From Halobacteriales archaeon QS_9_68_17 (lineage in GTDB: Archaea > Halobacteriota > Halobacteria > Halobacteriales > Natronoarchaeaceae): a stretch of DNA of 64,000 nucleotides. The notes beneath the pieces were generated by a model. That model had not been told where the DNA came from. It saw only the letters and a program-made list of their open reading frames with translations, and made no database searches. Each line of letters begins with the position of its first letter. The first letter of the stretch is position 1. Shown one piece after another: positions 35,151-44,349 of this stretch. The DNA lies in contig PXSA01000037.1 of NCBI GenBank assembly GCA_003023565.1, forward strand, positions 1-64,000, read 5' to 3'. Made by a program: the position numbers and the translations under genes.

Positions 35151-36480
35151 TCAGCGCTCGACCGCCCCGTCCAGCGCCAGCGCCCGCTCGATCACCGCCT
35201 CGGCGTCGGGCGCGAGCAGTTTCACGATGGCCTCCTTGCCGACCTCGCCGCGGTCGATCACGGCGGCGGGCGTCCCCTCGACGGACTCGAACGCCCGGCG
35301 AGCGCCCCAGCCCATCGTGCTGCCCTCCGTCTCCTTCACGTCCTCCGGCTCGGCGTCGCGGTCGTACTCCGCGACCGCCCAGTCCACGCCGCTGAGCGCC
35401 GTCTCCACGTCCCCGTCGAACCGGCAGTTGATGGCGAAGCGGAGGTCGGCGTCGTACTCGCGGGCCGACAGCAGGAAACGCGCGACGTGGCTCGACGCGC
35501 CGAAGCGCACGCCCCGGTTCGGCTGGACGCCGCGCATCGTCCGGGTGAGCCGCCCCTCGACCGCGGCGGTCTCGCCGACCCGCTCGGCGTACGGCGTCGC
35601 GCCGACGACGTTCATTCCGACCTCGGGCACGAGTGCGCTCACGTCGGCGTCGACGAACGCGTCGACCACCGCCTCGACGGTCTCGGCGGTCGGCTGGCGG
35701 TCCGCGCGCTCGCGCAACCCCGCGAGGTGGTGGACCGCGCCCGGCCCCTCCCCCGCGTCGTGGTGGTAGCGGATCGCCCGCTCCATGAACGCCGTTGCGT
35801 CCGCGACGGCGTCGCGGAGCGGTTCGCCGCCGGCGAGGCCGGCGGCGATCGCCCTCGACCCGCGGGTGTTCGAACGTCTCGACGCCGTCCGCGGTGACGA
35901 GCACGTCCCGGACGCTGTCGTCGTCCGTCGCGACGTGGCCGCCTTTCACGAGCGCCGCGTCCGCGCCCGTCGCGACGAGTTCCTCGCCGGCCTCGCGGGC
36001 GCTCGCGGCGTCATCGGGGTCGACGCCAGTCAGCACGGCCGCCTCGTCGGCGTTCGGCGTCACGAGCGCCGCCTCGGCGACGAGGCCGTCGTAGGCGCTC
36101 TCCGCCTCGCGTTCGAGCAGGCGGTCGCCCGACGCGGCGACCATCACCGGGTCGACGACCGCCGGCGCGGCGTCCGCCGCCACGCGCTCGGTCACTGTCT
36201 CGATCACCGGCGCGGTGGCGAGCATCCCCGTCTTCACCGCCCGCACGTCGAAGTCGTCGCGGACGGCGTCGTACTGCGCCGCCACCTCCTCGACCGGCAG
36301 GACGTGCGTGCTCTCGACGCCGGTCGTGTTCTGCGCGGTGACGCTCGTCACGACGCTCGTCCCGAACGCGCCGCGGGCCTCCATCGTCTTTAGGTCCGCC
36401 TGAATTCCCGCGCCGCCGCCCGAGTCGCTCCCCGCGACGGTGAGCGCGACCGGGCGGTCGACTGGTGCTGGCTGTCGCAT
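35151..36480 (-). pseudogene. thiD: ThiD-ThiN fusion (HMP/HMP-P kinase plus thiamine-phosphate synthase), ThiD active site deleted
   Basis: ThiD phosphorylates hydroxymethylpyrimidine, and the archaeal ThiN domain joins it with the thiazole phosphate to make thiamine phosphate. The gene starts at the ATG 36478-36480, with VALTVAGSDSGGGAGIQADL as the ThiD start. It proceeds normally to ETFEHPRV at about 35875. The expected segment with the catalytic GSGC motif, about a dozen residues, is missing and the frame shifts, resuming at AIAAGLAGGEPLRDAVADA. The ThiN domain then reads intact to the stop at 35151 (GMNVVGATPYAERVGETA, SSHVARFLLSA, VSALVPEVG). An ATG at 35786 could allow ThiN alone to be made. 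Confidence 0.8.
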
Positions 36481-36488
36481 GCGCGGTG

Positions 36489-36505
36489 GTATCACCTGGT
36501 GATAC
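36489..36505. promoter_or_regulatory. 17-bp palindromic operator-like site upstream of thiDN
   Basis: The site is a perfect inverted repeat, gtatcacc-t-ggtgatac, lying 8-24 bp upstream of the thiDN start codon. Haloarchaeal thiamine genes are reported to be controlled by ThiR, a helix-turn-helix protein with a ThiN-type sensor domain that binds palindromic operators. The position over the expected start of a leaderless transcript fits a repressor site. The identity with the ThiR motif is inferred and was not compared with known sites. Confidence 0.5.
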
Positions 36506-36584
36506 AAAGCGGTGATGGACTGGGCCGTGCTGGGAAGTCTCACACCGCCCGAGTCTTTAGGTGGCCGGTGGGAGACACGCCGGT

Positions 36585-37826
36585 ATGGTCGAAGAGTGGC
36601 CGTTCAAGCGGCGGGACGCGGCCAACACCGCGTCGACAGCCGCAAGGGGGCCGGAACGAGACCCGGAACTGTGCTGGCAGTATGACGCAGGCTCTCGGAT
36701 CTACGGGACGCCCGTCGTCCGCGACTGCGTCGTCTACGTAGGGACGCAGGAGGTGGTCCCCGGTACCGCTGCGGTCCACGCGGTCGACGCCGAGACGGGC
36801 GAACGCCGGTGGGCCAGTGCCGAGGACGGCTTCGAGATCCGCGGAACGCCCGCAGTGGCGGGTGGCCGCGTGTACGCCGCTGACTTCGAGTGGAGACGGT
36901 TCACGCTTTCGGCGGCGGACGGCGAGGTGATCGATCAGGACGAACTCGGCCATGCCCCGCGAGACGGTATCGATCCGCTGGTCCACGACGGGACGCTATA
37001 CACCAACCGTTACCAGGTCACCGCCCGGGACCCTGCGGACTGGTCGGTCCGTTGGCAGACCGAGGACGGATGTTTCGTGCGAATGCCCGCCGTCGTCGAC
37101 GGAACCGCGTACTGTGCAGGCTTTCGGGAGGCTGAGGGCCGCGTCTACCTCGGACGGACTGATTTTGGCGTCCCGAAGTCCCTCGAAGCGCAGCAGGGTT
37201 TCGTTCGGGCCGTCGACCGCGAAAGCGGCGACCGGAACTGGGAGGCGACCGTCGACGGGTATCCCCGGACGCCGGCCGTGGCAGACGGGACGATGTATGT
37301 CGGCACCGAAGCGACGTATCCGCCGGAGACCAACGCGGGGAGAGAAACGCTCGACATGCCGGACACGCTGGACGGGATCGGCCCGGCCTTCGGTCCTCTC
37401 GACATCCCGGACGGGGAGCCTCGAGACCCGGAGGATGTCGGAGCCGTCCACGCCATCGACGCGACGACCGGCGACGAACGCTGGTCGGTGCGGCTGAGCC
37501 ACCCGGTCAGGGCTGCTCCGGCAGTCAGAGACGGCGTCGTCTGCCTCAGCGCGGGCGACAGCGTGGTCGCGTACGATGCCGCTACCGGAGCCCACCGCTG
37601 GACGTCCGAGACGGGCGACACGACTGTCTCGTCGCCCGCCATCGCCGACGGCGTCGTTTACGTCGGGAGCCGAGACGAGCACCTCTACGCAGTAGATCTG
37701 TACGACGGCACCGAACTGTGGCGGTTCGAGACGGACCACAGCGTCGACTCGAACCCGTCGGTCGTCGACGGGACGGTGTACGTCGGCGACAACGGCGGAA
37801 ACGTCTACGCCGTCGAGGAGGCCTGA
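36585..37826 (+). CDS. PQQ-type beta-propeller repeat protein
   Basis: This 413-residue protein starts at the ATG 36585 (MVEEWPFKRRDAANTASTAA). It consists of repeated blades with the signature of PQQ/BamB-like propellers: TPVVRDCVVYVGT, AVHAVDAETGERRWAS, TPAVAGGRVYAAD, AIDATTGDERWSVRL, AYDAATGAHRWTSET, SPAIADGVVYVGS and AVDLYDGTELWRFET. About eight blades are visible. There is no signal peptide, unlike many haloarchaeal relatives that are secreted, so it may act in the cytoplasm as a binding scaffold. Enzyme activity is not implied. It converges on the AIR-synthase-like gene with no gap. Confidence 0.85.
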   Translation: MVEEWPFKRRDAANTASTAARGPERDPELCWQYDAGSRIYGTPVVRDCVVYVGTQEVVPGTAAVHAVDAETGERRWASAEDGFEIRGTPAVAGGRVYAADFEWRRFTLSAADGEVIDQDELGHAPRDGIDPLVHDGTLYTNRYQVTARDPADWSVRWQTEDGCFVRMPAVVDGTAYCAGFREAEGRVYLGRTDFGVPKSLEAQQGFVRAVDRESGDRNWEATVDGYPRTPAVADGTMYVGTEATYPPETNAGRETLDMPDTLDGIGPAFGPLDIPDGEPRDPEDVGAVHAIDATTGDERWSVRLSHPVRAAPAVRDGVVCLSAGDSVVAYDAATGAHRWTSETGDTTVSSPAIADGVVYVGSRDEHLYAVDLYDGTELWRFETDHSVDSNPSVVDGTVYVGDNGGNVYAVEEA

Positions 37827-38834
37827 CTACTTCACCGAAAGCCGTTCGTACACCGGCCACGAGGAGTCGCCCTCGGGTTTCGGTACCGCCTTGCCGTCCG
37901 CGACGACCCCCTCGCCGTCCGTTATCCGTCCGGCGTCCGCGGCCGCCAGCCCTTCGCCCCGGAGCGCCTCCAGCACCCGGTCCGCGGCCTCGGGCGGCGC
38001 GGTCACCAGCAGCGTCCCCGAACTCGTCGCGCGCCACGGGTCGAAGTCCAGCGCGTCGGCGACCGCCCGCACGTCGTCGGGCAGGGGGACGGCGTCGCGG
38101 TCGAACTCGACCCGGACGCCCGCTCCGTCGGCGAGTTCGTGGAGCGCGCCGTGGAGACCGCCCTCGGTCGCGTCGTGCATCGCGGTGACGGGGCCGGCCG
38201 CGGCCGCCGCGCCCGCGCCGCGGACGTGGGCGACGCCCGGCAGGCGCGCGGCCGCGGCGTCGATAGCCGCCTCGTCCGCGGGGATCTGTTCGGGGTACAG
38301 CGAGGCGAACAGCGCCGCCGCCTCGACGCCCGCGCCGGTCGTGACGATCAGGTGGTCGCCGGGGCGCGCGCCGTCCGGGCGCACCACGTCCTCGCGGTCG
38401 CCCACGGCCATCGCCGTCGCGCCGCCGACCCACGGGAACGCGCACCCGGAGTACCGCGCCGTGTGGCCCGTGACGACCGCCGTGCCGAGCTCCGACAGCG
38501 TCTCGTCCATCGCGGCCCAGACCGCGGCGAACGCCCCGTCGTCCATCTCGGGCGGCAGGTGAAAGGAGACGGCGAGGTGAGAGGGCGCGAGACCCGAGAC
38601 GGCCACGTCCGCGAGGACGACGCCCAGCGCGAAGCGGGCCGCCCGCTCCCACCCGAGACCGGGGAGGACCGAGACGGGGTCGGTGGCGGTCACGAGGGCG
38701 GTCCCGTCGACATCGACGACGCCGAAGTCGACGCCGTGGCGGGGTCCGACGGCCACGTCCTCGCGGTCCGCCCCGAGGTTCGGGGAGATGTACTCGTCGA
38801 AGAACGCGCGGTCTACCTTCCCGAGGTCGCTCAT
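37827..38834 (-). CDS. AIR synthase-related protein (PurM/HypE superfamily)
   Basis: This 335-residue protein starts MSDLGKVDRAFFDEYISPNL (ATG 38832-38834). It shows the PurM-like ATP-binding fold, with DFGVVDVDGTALVTATDPVS, an Asp-rich metal site and VLADVAVSGLAPSHLAVSFH in the N-terminal half. The C-terminal half has MHDATEGGLHGALHELADGAG. The closest named families are HypE (hydrogenase maturation) and selenophosphate synthetase. No hydrogenase genes are present and the C-terminal Cys of HypE is absent, so it is an AIR-synthase-like protein of unknown substrate. Confidence 0.75.
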   Translation of the reverse strand: MSDLGKVDRAFFDEYISPNLGADREDVAVGPRHGVDFGVVDVDGTALVTATDPVSVLPGLGWERAARFALGVVLADVAVSGLAPSHLAVSFHLPPEMDDGAFAAVWAAMDETLSELGTAVVTGHTARYSGCAFPWVGGATAMAVGDREDVVRPDGARPGDHLIVTTGAGVEAAALFASLYPEQIPADEAAIDAAAARLPGVAHVRGAGAAAAAGPVTAMHDATEGGLHGALHELADGAGVRVEFDRDAVPLPDDVRAVADALDFDPWRATSSGTLLVTAPPEAADRVLEALRGEGLAAADAGRITDGEGVVADGKAVPKPEGDSSWPVYERLSVK

Positions 38835-38958
38835 ACCCCCGACTCCGTCCGGGGCTGGCAAAGTCGTGGTGGTCGCGACCGGGGTCGCTCCCGTGACGGC
38901 CGAGCGTCGGCGGCCGTCCCACTCTTTTTGTACGAGAGCGAGGCCACGTCCCGGTCCC

Positions 38959-39504
38959 GTGGCCCACAGAGCCCTCGTCGCCTACGAGCGTCCGGACGGC
39001 GACTACGACCTGCACCACTCCCGCTGGGGCGGCACCGACCTCTCGCTGGCCCGCCGCATCACCGCCGAAACGCCGTTCGGCGGCCCCGGCGGCGTTCGTG
39101 CTCGGCGCGGCCCCTCCCCCGAGGTCGGTCCGCGGCCGGTCGAGCGCCGCCCGACCGACGTCGGTCTCGACTTCGACGGCGTCCTCGACGCGGTCGACGT
39201 CCGGCGACACGAGGCGCTCTACGTCGTCGGCGAGGACTACGCGGTCACCGCCTACCTCCCGCTGTGGTTCGGCCTGCCCGGCGTCGCGCCCGACGTGACC
39301 GCGGGCGCACTGGTCGCCGTCGACCCCGACGGCGGCCCCTACGGCGGACCGCGGATCCGCCGGTGGTTCCGCGCGACGAAGGGCGTCGTCGCCGACGCGG
39401 TCGACTGCGGCGCGCTCACCCGCGACGAGGCCGTCGCCTATCTCGCCGGGCGGGTCGAGGAGCGGGCGGGCGACTCCCGGGAGGTGGTCCTCGTGGTTCC
39501 CTGA
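38959..39504 (+). CDS. haloarchaeal hypothetical protein (DUF6735-like)
   Basis: This 181-residue protein starts at a GTG followed by AHRALVAYERPDGDYDLHHS. The frame is conserved-looking throughout (HHSRWGGTDLSLARRI, YAVTAYLPLWFGLPGV, GPRIRRWFRATKGVVADAV). The first 20 residues match what I recall of a haloarchaeal family of unknown function. There is no membrane segment. A short Arg/Pro-rich insert at about residues 45-65 may be variable. It lies just upstream of nucS on the same strand. Confidence 0.55.
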   Translation: MAHRALVAYERPDGDYDLHHSRWGGTDLSLARRITAETPFGGPGGVRARRGPSPEVGPRPVERRPTDVGLDFDGVLDAVDVRRHEALYVVGEDYAVTAYLPLWFGLPGVAPDVTAGALVAVDPDGGPYGGPRIRRWFRATKGVVADAVDCGALTRDEAVAYLAGRVEERAGDSREVVLVVP

Positions 39505-39564
39505 CCGCGAACCGCTGCTTCTCGCCGCCCCGACGCGGTCCGCTTTTGTCCGCTCGTCCCGTAC

Positions 39565-40314
39565 GTGCGTGCGGTGACCACGAGCGGACGACGGACGGCG
39601 GGCGTGACGCTGCGAGCGCCGACCCACGAGGAGGCGCTGGCGACGGTCGAGGACGGGATCGACCGGGGCGCGCTGGTGACGCTGCTCGGTCGCTGCACCG
39701 TCGACTACGACGGGCGCGCGTCGAGCGAACTCGGCCCGGGCGACCGCCACGTGATGCTCAAGCCCGACGGGACCATCCTCGTCCACACCGACGAGGGGCA
39801 ACAGCCCGTCAACTGGCAGCCGCCGGGCTGTACGCACGAGCCGTCGCTGACCGACGACGGCCGGTTCCGCGTCCGGAGCCTCCGGTCCTCGCCGAACGAG
39901 GAGTTGCTCGTCGCGTTCGAGCGCGTCGACCAGGTGTCGGCCTTCGACCTCACCGACGGGAGCGACCTCGCGCTCGAAGGCACCGAGGAGGACCTCCGCC
40001 AGCGCGTCTTGGAGGACCCCGACCTGATCGAACCGGGCTTCGCCCCGCTGGCGACCGAGCGCGACACCCCCGCCGGCGCGGTCGACATCTACGGCGAGGA
40101 CGCCGACGGCCGCACGGTCGTCGTCGAACTGAAGCGCCGCCGCGTTGGCCCCGACGCCGTCGGCCAACTCGACCGCTACGTCGACGCGCTGGAGCGGTCG
40201 CTCCACGCCGAGGCGAGCGTCCGCGGGGTCCTCGTCGCGCCCTCCGTCACCGACCGGGCGCGGCGACTGCTCAACGAGCACGGGCTGGAGTTCGTCGCGC
40301 TGTCGCCGCCGTGA
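39565..40314 (+). CDS. nucS: endonuclease NucS
   Basis: This protein of about 249 residues starts at a GTG at 39565 or, three codons later, at 39574. The N-terminal domain shows DGTILVHTDEGQQPVNWQPPG. The C-terminal RecB-like nuclease domain has the metal site in GAVDIYGEDADGRTVVVELK (D...ExK), and RRVGPDAVGQLDRYVDAL follows. NucS/EndoMS cuts both strands at certain mismatches (G-T, G-G, T-T) or acts on branched DNA, and in many archaea and actinobacteria it replaces MutSL. Here it coexists with MutS and MutL, as in several haloarchaea. Confidence 0.9.
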   Translation: MRAVTTSGRRTAGVTLRAPTHEEALATVEDGIDRGALVTLLGRCTVDYDGRASSELGPGDRHVMLKPDGTILVHTDEGQQPVNWQPPGCTHEPSLTDDGRFRVRSLRSSPNEELLVAFERVDQVSAFDLTDGSDLALEGTEEDLRQRVLEDPDLIEPGFAPLATERDTPAGAVDIYGEDADGRTVVVELKRRRVGPDAVGQLDRYVDALERSLHAEASVRGVLVAPSVTDRARRLLNEHGLEFVALSPP

Positions 40315-40316
40315 CG

Positions 40317-40754
40317 TCAGGCCCGTCGGAGGCCTCGTCCCACGACGTAGCCGACGACGCCGAAGACGACGCCGTACAGCAGCCCCATCTCCAGCGGGAA
40401 GGTGGCCGCGTACTGCGGCGTGATCGGCGCGGCGGTGTGGTTCACCGCCCACCCGAACGCCGGCGCACCGGCCAGCAGGACCGACGGAACGACGCCGCCC
40501 CCGAGCGCGGCGGCGACCGCCCCGATGGCGACGAGCGCCGTCCCCGCGAGGAGGAAGACGCCGGTCACCTCCCCGGCGTACGTCGGGAGCGCGTGTTCGA
40601 TCCGCAGGTACGCGCCGCTAGACGCGACCTGTCGGGCGACGACGCCGGCGAGCGCCGCGGCCGCCACCGTCGCAACGGCGGCGACGCGCGGTCGCCCCAC
40701 GAACGTCGTCCGAAGGGCCGCTGTGAGTCGGTCGATCGCTCTGTCCGTCCGCAT
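40317..40754 (-). CDS. hypothetical four-span membrane protein
   Basis: This protein of about 145 residues starts MRTDRAIDRLTAAL (ATG 40754; an ATG seven codons earlier is possible). Four hydrophobic segments are visible, including VAAVATVAAAALAGVVA, GVFLLAGTALVAIGAVAAAL and MGLLYGVVFGVVGYVVG. The C-terminus is basic (GRGLRRA). I do not recognise the family. Its stop lies 2 bp from that of nucS, with which it converges. Confidence 0.55.
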   Translation of the reverse strand: MRTDRAIDRLTAALRTTFVGRPRVAAVATVAAAALAGVVARQVASSGAYLRIEHALPTYAGEVTGVFLLAGTALVAIGAVAAALGGGVVPSVLLAGAPAFGWAVNHTAAPITPQYAATFPLEMGLLYGVVFGVVGYVVGRGLRRA

Positions 40755-40980
40755 CGAGGTTCCGTTCGTAGACACTGTACCCCTCTGCCGACCGGTTCGG
40801 CAGGGGCCGTGAAAATTTTACCCCTTACACCGACATGATATACTTCTCCGCCGATCCGTCGTCTCTCGGTCGGTGGAACGTCGGGGAACGCCGGATATGC
40901 GTCTCCGCGGTGTCGGTAAGCCGTCGCCTTCGGATCCGGAACTCCGGCAACTAGGAGCGCGGCCGTCGACGTCTCGACCG

Positions 40981-41394
40981 ATGACCGACAGTCCCCCGCG
41001 AGCGGGCGAGACCCACACGTTCGAGCGCACGTTCACGACCGAGGACGTCCGACAGTTCGCCGACGTCTCCGGCGACGACCAGTCGCGGCACACGGACCCC
41101 GACGAGGAGGGCCGCCTGCTGGTCCACGGTCTGCTGACCGCGACGCTCCCGACGACGGTCGGCGGCGACCTGGACGTGCTCGCCCGGACGATGGAGTTCG
41201 AGTTCGTCGCCCCCGTCTACACGGGCCGGCGGGTCACCTGTACCTGGACCACCGAGTCCGTTGACGAGCGCGAGGACCGCTACGACCTCTCGGTGGACGC
41301 GGTGTGCGAGAACGGCGACGGCGAGGTGGTCCTGACGGGAACGATCACCGGTCTGGTCCGGAAGGACGAGGCGTCAGTCGATAGGAGAAACTGA
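40981..41394 (+). CDS. MaoC-like hotdog-fold hydratase/dehydratase
   Basis: This 137-residue protein starts at the ATG 40981. The MaoC-type hydratase motif is present as FADVSGDDQSRHTDPDEEGR, with the catalytic Asp and His (DxxxxH), followed by LLVHGLLTATLPTTVGG. Such proteins hydrate enoyl-CoA thioesters to (R)-3-hydroxyacyl-CoA. The single-domain size fits a dimeric (R)-specific hydratase. No fatty-acid genes are adjacent. Confidence 0.75.
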   Translation: MTDSPPRAGETHTFERTFTTEDVRQFADVSGDDQSRHTDPDEEGRLLVHGLLTATLPTTVGGDLDVLARTMEFEFVAPVYTGRRVTCTWTTESVDEREDRYDLSVDAVCENGDGEVVLTGTITGLVRKDEASVDRRN

Positions 41395-41456
41395 AACTGT
41401 TCACACATCGAACGGCCCCGAGTGCCGTTCGAGCGTGTCACTGCGTTCGATCTCTG

Positions 41457-44216
41457 CTATAGCTCCCGCTTGAGTTCGTCGAGCAGTTCGAGCGCCTCCA
41501 GCGGCGTCGTGTCGGCGATGCTGGTCGAGCGCAGGCGCTCGGCCACCGAGAGCGGGACGTCCGGATCGCCGTCGGCGGCGACGGCGGGCGACTCGCCGGT
41601 GTCGGCGCGCGCGTCGGTCCGGTCGTCGGTCTCGCCGCCGTCGCGCCGGTCGGCGTCGCCGGTGTCGCCGGCCGCGGCGTCCGCGTCGCCGGCCTCGCGC
41701 TCGTCTAAGAGCGCCCGCGCCCGGTCGACGACGGCGTCGGGAACACCGGCCATGCTCGCCACTTCGACGCCGTACGAGGCCGTCGCCGGGCCGGGACGGA
41801 TCTCGTGGCTGAACGCGACGTCGCCGTCCGCCTCCTCCCGGTCCGCGGCGAAGTGGCGGTTGAACGCGCCGGGGAGGTCGTCGGCGACCGCCGTGAGGTC
41901 GTGGTGGTGGGTGGCGAACAGCGTCGTCGCGCCGACGCGGTCGTGGACGTACTCGGTGACGGCCCGCGCGATGGCGAACCCGTCGGTCGTGCTGGTGCCC
42001 CGTCCCACCTCGTCCAGCAGGACGAGCGAGTCCTCGGTGGCGGCCCGCAGGATCTCCGAGAGCTCGGTCATCTCGACCATGAACGTCGACTGGCCGCCGG
42101 CGATGTCGTCGCTCGCGCCGACGCGGGTGAACACGCGGTCGACGACCCGGAGTTCGGCGGCGTCGGCGGGGACGAAACTGCCGACCTGCGCGAGGACGCA
42201 GACCAGCGCGACCTGTCGCATGTACGTCGACTTCCCGCTCATGTTGGGACCGGTGATGACGGCGACGCACGACTCCCCGTCGAACGCGGCGTCGTTGGGC
42301 ACGAACGACTCCTGCGTGCGCTCGACGACGGGGTGGCGACCGCCCTCGATCCGGACGCCGTCTCCGCCCATCTCGGGGCGCGCGTAGCCATGTTTCGCCG
42401 CCACCTCCGCCAGCGAGACGAGGGCGTCGAGTTCGGCGACGGTGTCCGCGAGCCGCTGGATGCGCTCGGACTCCGCGCCGACCCGGGAGCGCACCCCGCG
42501 GAACAGGTCGTACTCCAGGTCGTCCGCGCGCTGCTCGGCGCGGATGATCTCGTCCTCTCGCTCCTTGAGCTCGGGCGTGTAGTACCGCTCGGAGTTCTTC
42601 AGCGTCTGCCGGCGGGTGTAGTCGTCCGGCACGCGGTCGAGGTTGGCGTCGGTCACCTCGATGTAGTAGCCGTGGACGGCGTTGTGCCCGACCTTCAGCG
42701 AGTCGATGCCGGTGCGCTCGCGCTCCTGCGCTTCGAGGCTGTCTATCCACTCCTTGCCCGAGCGTTCCGTCTCGCGCAGTTCGTCCAGTTCCTCGTCGTA
42801 CCCCTCCCTGACGAGGTCGCCCTCGGTGATCTCGGCGGGCGGACTCTCCCGGATTGCGTCGCCGATCAGGTCGCGGACGTCTGCGAGTTCGTCGAGGCTC
42901 TCGCGGATCGCCCGGAGCCTCTCGGTCTCGGCGTCCGCGAGCGACTCCTTCAGGTCCGGCACCACGTCCAGCGTCTCCTCGAGCGAGCGCAGGTCGCGGG
43001 CGTTCGCCCGGCCGCGGGAGACGCGGGCGATGAGCCGTTCGATGTCGTACACGTCCCGCAGGCGGTCGTGGACCGCCTCGCGCGTCCGGACGCGCTCGGT
43101 CCACTCCTCGACGGCGGCGTGGCGGTCCTCGATGCGCTCGCGGTCGATCAGCGGGCGTCGGAGCCAGTCCTTGAGCTTCCGGCTCCCGATGGCGCTGGCC
43201 GTCTCGTCGACCACGTCGACGAGCGTCGCGCCCTCCGCGCCGTGGACGCCGCGGCGCTCGAACAGTTCGAGGCTCCGGAGCGCCACCGCGTCCATGAGCA
43301 TGTACTCCCGCGGGTCGTACCGCGTCAGGTGGTTGAGGTAGTCCAGACAGCCGTCCTGCCCGCCCGGAGAACTCTCCGAGTTCTCCTGTGCCCGCAGGTC
43401 GTCGGCCGATTTGCCACCGCCGCGGGTGTACTCCGCGTAGGCGAGCAGCGCGCCGCAGGCCCTGACCTCGGCGTCGGAGGCGAGCAGGCGGTCCGGCGAC
43501 CCGAAGTACGCCGCGACCGTCTCGCGGGCGCGGTCGCTCTCGAACGCCGCCTCGTCGTAGGGCGTCACCATGCAGTCCGCGCCGAACGCCTCCGCCGCGC
43601 CGACGCGCACGCCCGGGCCGACGATGGCCTCCGGCGGCGCGAACCGGCCCACCTCGTCGGCGACCGTCGACAGCGAGTTCGTCCCGGTCACGTAGAAGTC
43701 GCCGGTGGAGACGTCGAGCAGCGCGAGGCCGTACTCGGCGTCCGCGCCCGGGCCGTCGCTCCCGCCGGCGTCGCCCGCCGACTCCGTCAGGCAGGCGACG
43801 AAGTTGTTGTCGTCCGTCTCCAGCAGTTCGTCCTCGGTGAGCGTCCCGGGCGTGACGATGCGGGTCACCGCGCGGTCGACGACGCCCGAGGCCTCCTCCG
43901 GCGCTTGCACTTGGTCGGCGACGGCGACGCGGTAGCCCGCGTCGAGGAGGGTCTCGACGTACGACTCAGCGTTGTCCATCGGGATGCCGGCCATCGGGTA
44001 CGTGCCCGTGCTGTCCTCCCGTTTCGTCAGCGTTATCTCCAGCAGCCGGGAGACGGTCTCCGCGGCCTCGCAGAAGGTCTCGTAGAAGTCCCCGACCTGA
44101 AACAGCACCAGCGAGTCGTCGTACCGCTCGCAGAGGTCGTGGTACTGACTCATCATCGGCGTCAGGTCGTCGCTTCGCTCCGCCATCTTCTCGGGCGGTC
44201 CCAGCGCCGGGTCCAT
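41457..44216 (-). CDS. mutS: DNA mismatch repair protein MutS (second MutS1 paralogue)
   Basis: This 919-residue MutS starts [20 protein letters not shown]. The mismatch-reading Phe motif lies in [20 protein letters not shown]. The ATPase has Walker [21 protein letters not shown], Walker [18 protein letters not shown] and the [11 protein letters not shown] switch. A Gln/Ser/Gly-rich stretch in the connector region ([18 protein letters not shown], near 43380) contains a perfect 9-bp-arm hairpin at the DNA level. The acidic tail before the C-terminal helix ends [14 protein letters not shown]. This paralogue resembles haloarchaeal MutS1B and diverges from the thioredoxin-like gene. Confidence 0.92.
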   Translation of the reverse strand: MDPALGPPEKMAERSDDLTPMMSQYHDLCERYDDSLVLFQVGDFYETFCEAAETVSRLLEITLTKREDSTGTYPMAGIPMDNAESYVETLLDAGYRVAVADQVQAPEEASGVVDRAVTRIVTPGTLTEDELLETDDNNFVACLTESAGDAGGSDGPGADAEYGLALLDVSTGDFYVTGTNSLSTVADEVGRFAPPEAIVGPGVRVGAAEAFGADCMVTPYDEAAFESDRARETVAAYFGSPDRLLASDAEVRACGALLAYAEYTRGGGKSADDLRAQENSESSPGGQDGCLDYLNHLTRYDPREYMLMDAVALRSLELFERRGVHGAEGATLVDVVDETASAIGSRKLKDWLRRPLIDRERIEDRHAAVEEWTERVRTREAVHDRLRDVYDIERLIARVSRGRANARDLRSLEETLDVVPDLKESLADAETERLRAIRESLDELADVRDLIGDAIRESPPAEITEGDLVREGYDEELDELRETERSGKEWIDSLEAQERERTGIDSLKVGHNAVHGYYIEVTDANLDRVPDDYTRRQTLKNSERYYTPELKEREDEIIRAEQRADDLEYDLFRGVRSRVGAESERIQRLADTVAELDALVSLAEVAAKHGYARPEMGGDGVRIEGGRHPVVERTQESFVPNDAAFDGESCVAVITGPNMSGKSTYMRQVALVCVLAQVGSFVPADAAELRVVDRVFTRVGASDDIAGGQSTFMVEMTELSEILRAATEDSLVLLDEVGRGTSTTDGFAIARAVTEYVHDRVGATTLFATHHHDLTAVADDLPGAFNRHFAADREEADGDVAFSHEIRPGPATASYGVEVASMAGVPDAVVDRARALLDEREAGDADAAAGDTGDADRRDGGETDDRTDARADTGESPAVAADGDPDVPLSVAERLRSTSIADTTPLEALELLDELKREL

Positions 44217-44349
44217 ATGCAGTCACCGTCTCCCCGGGCAGATATACCTCTCGAAACCCGCCCTCCGACTCCCGCCCGATCGACGCGGCCGTGCGCCCGC
44301 CGGACCGACCCCCGAAAGCCGAAAGAACCGGGACCGCCTACCGTCGGTA

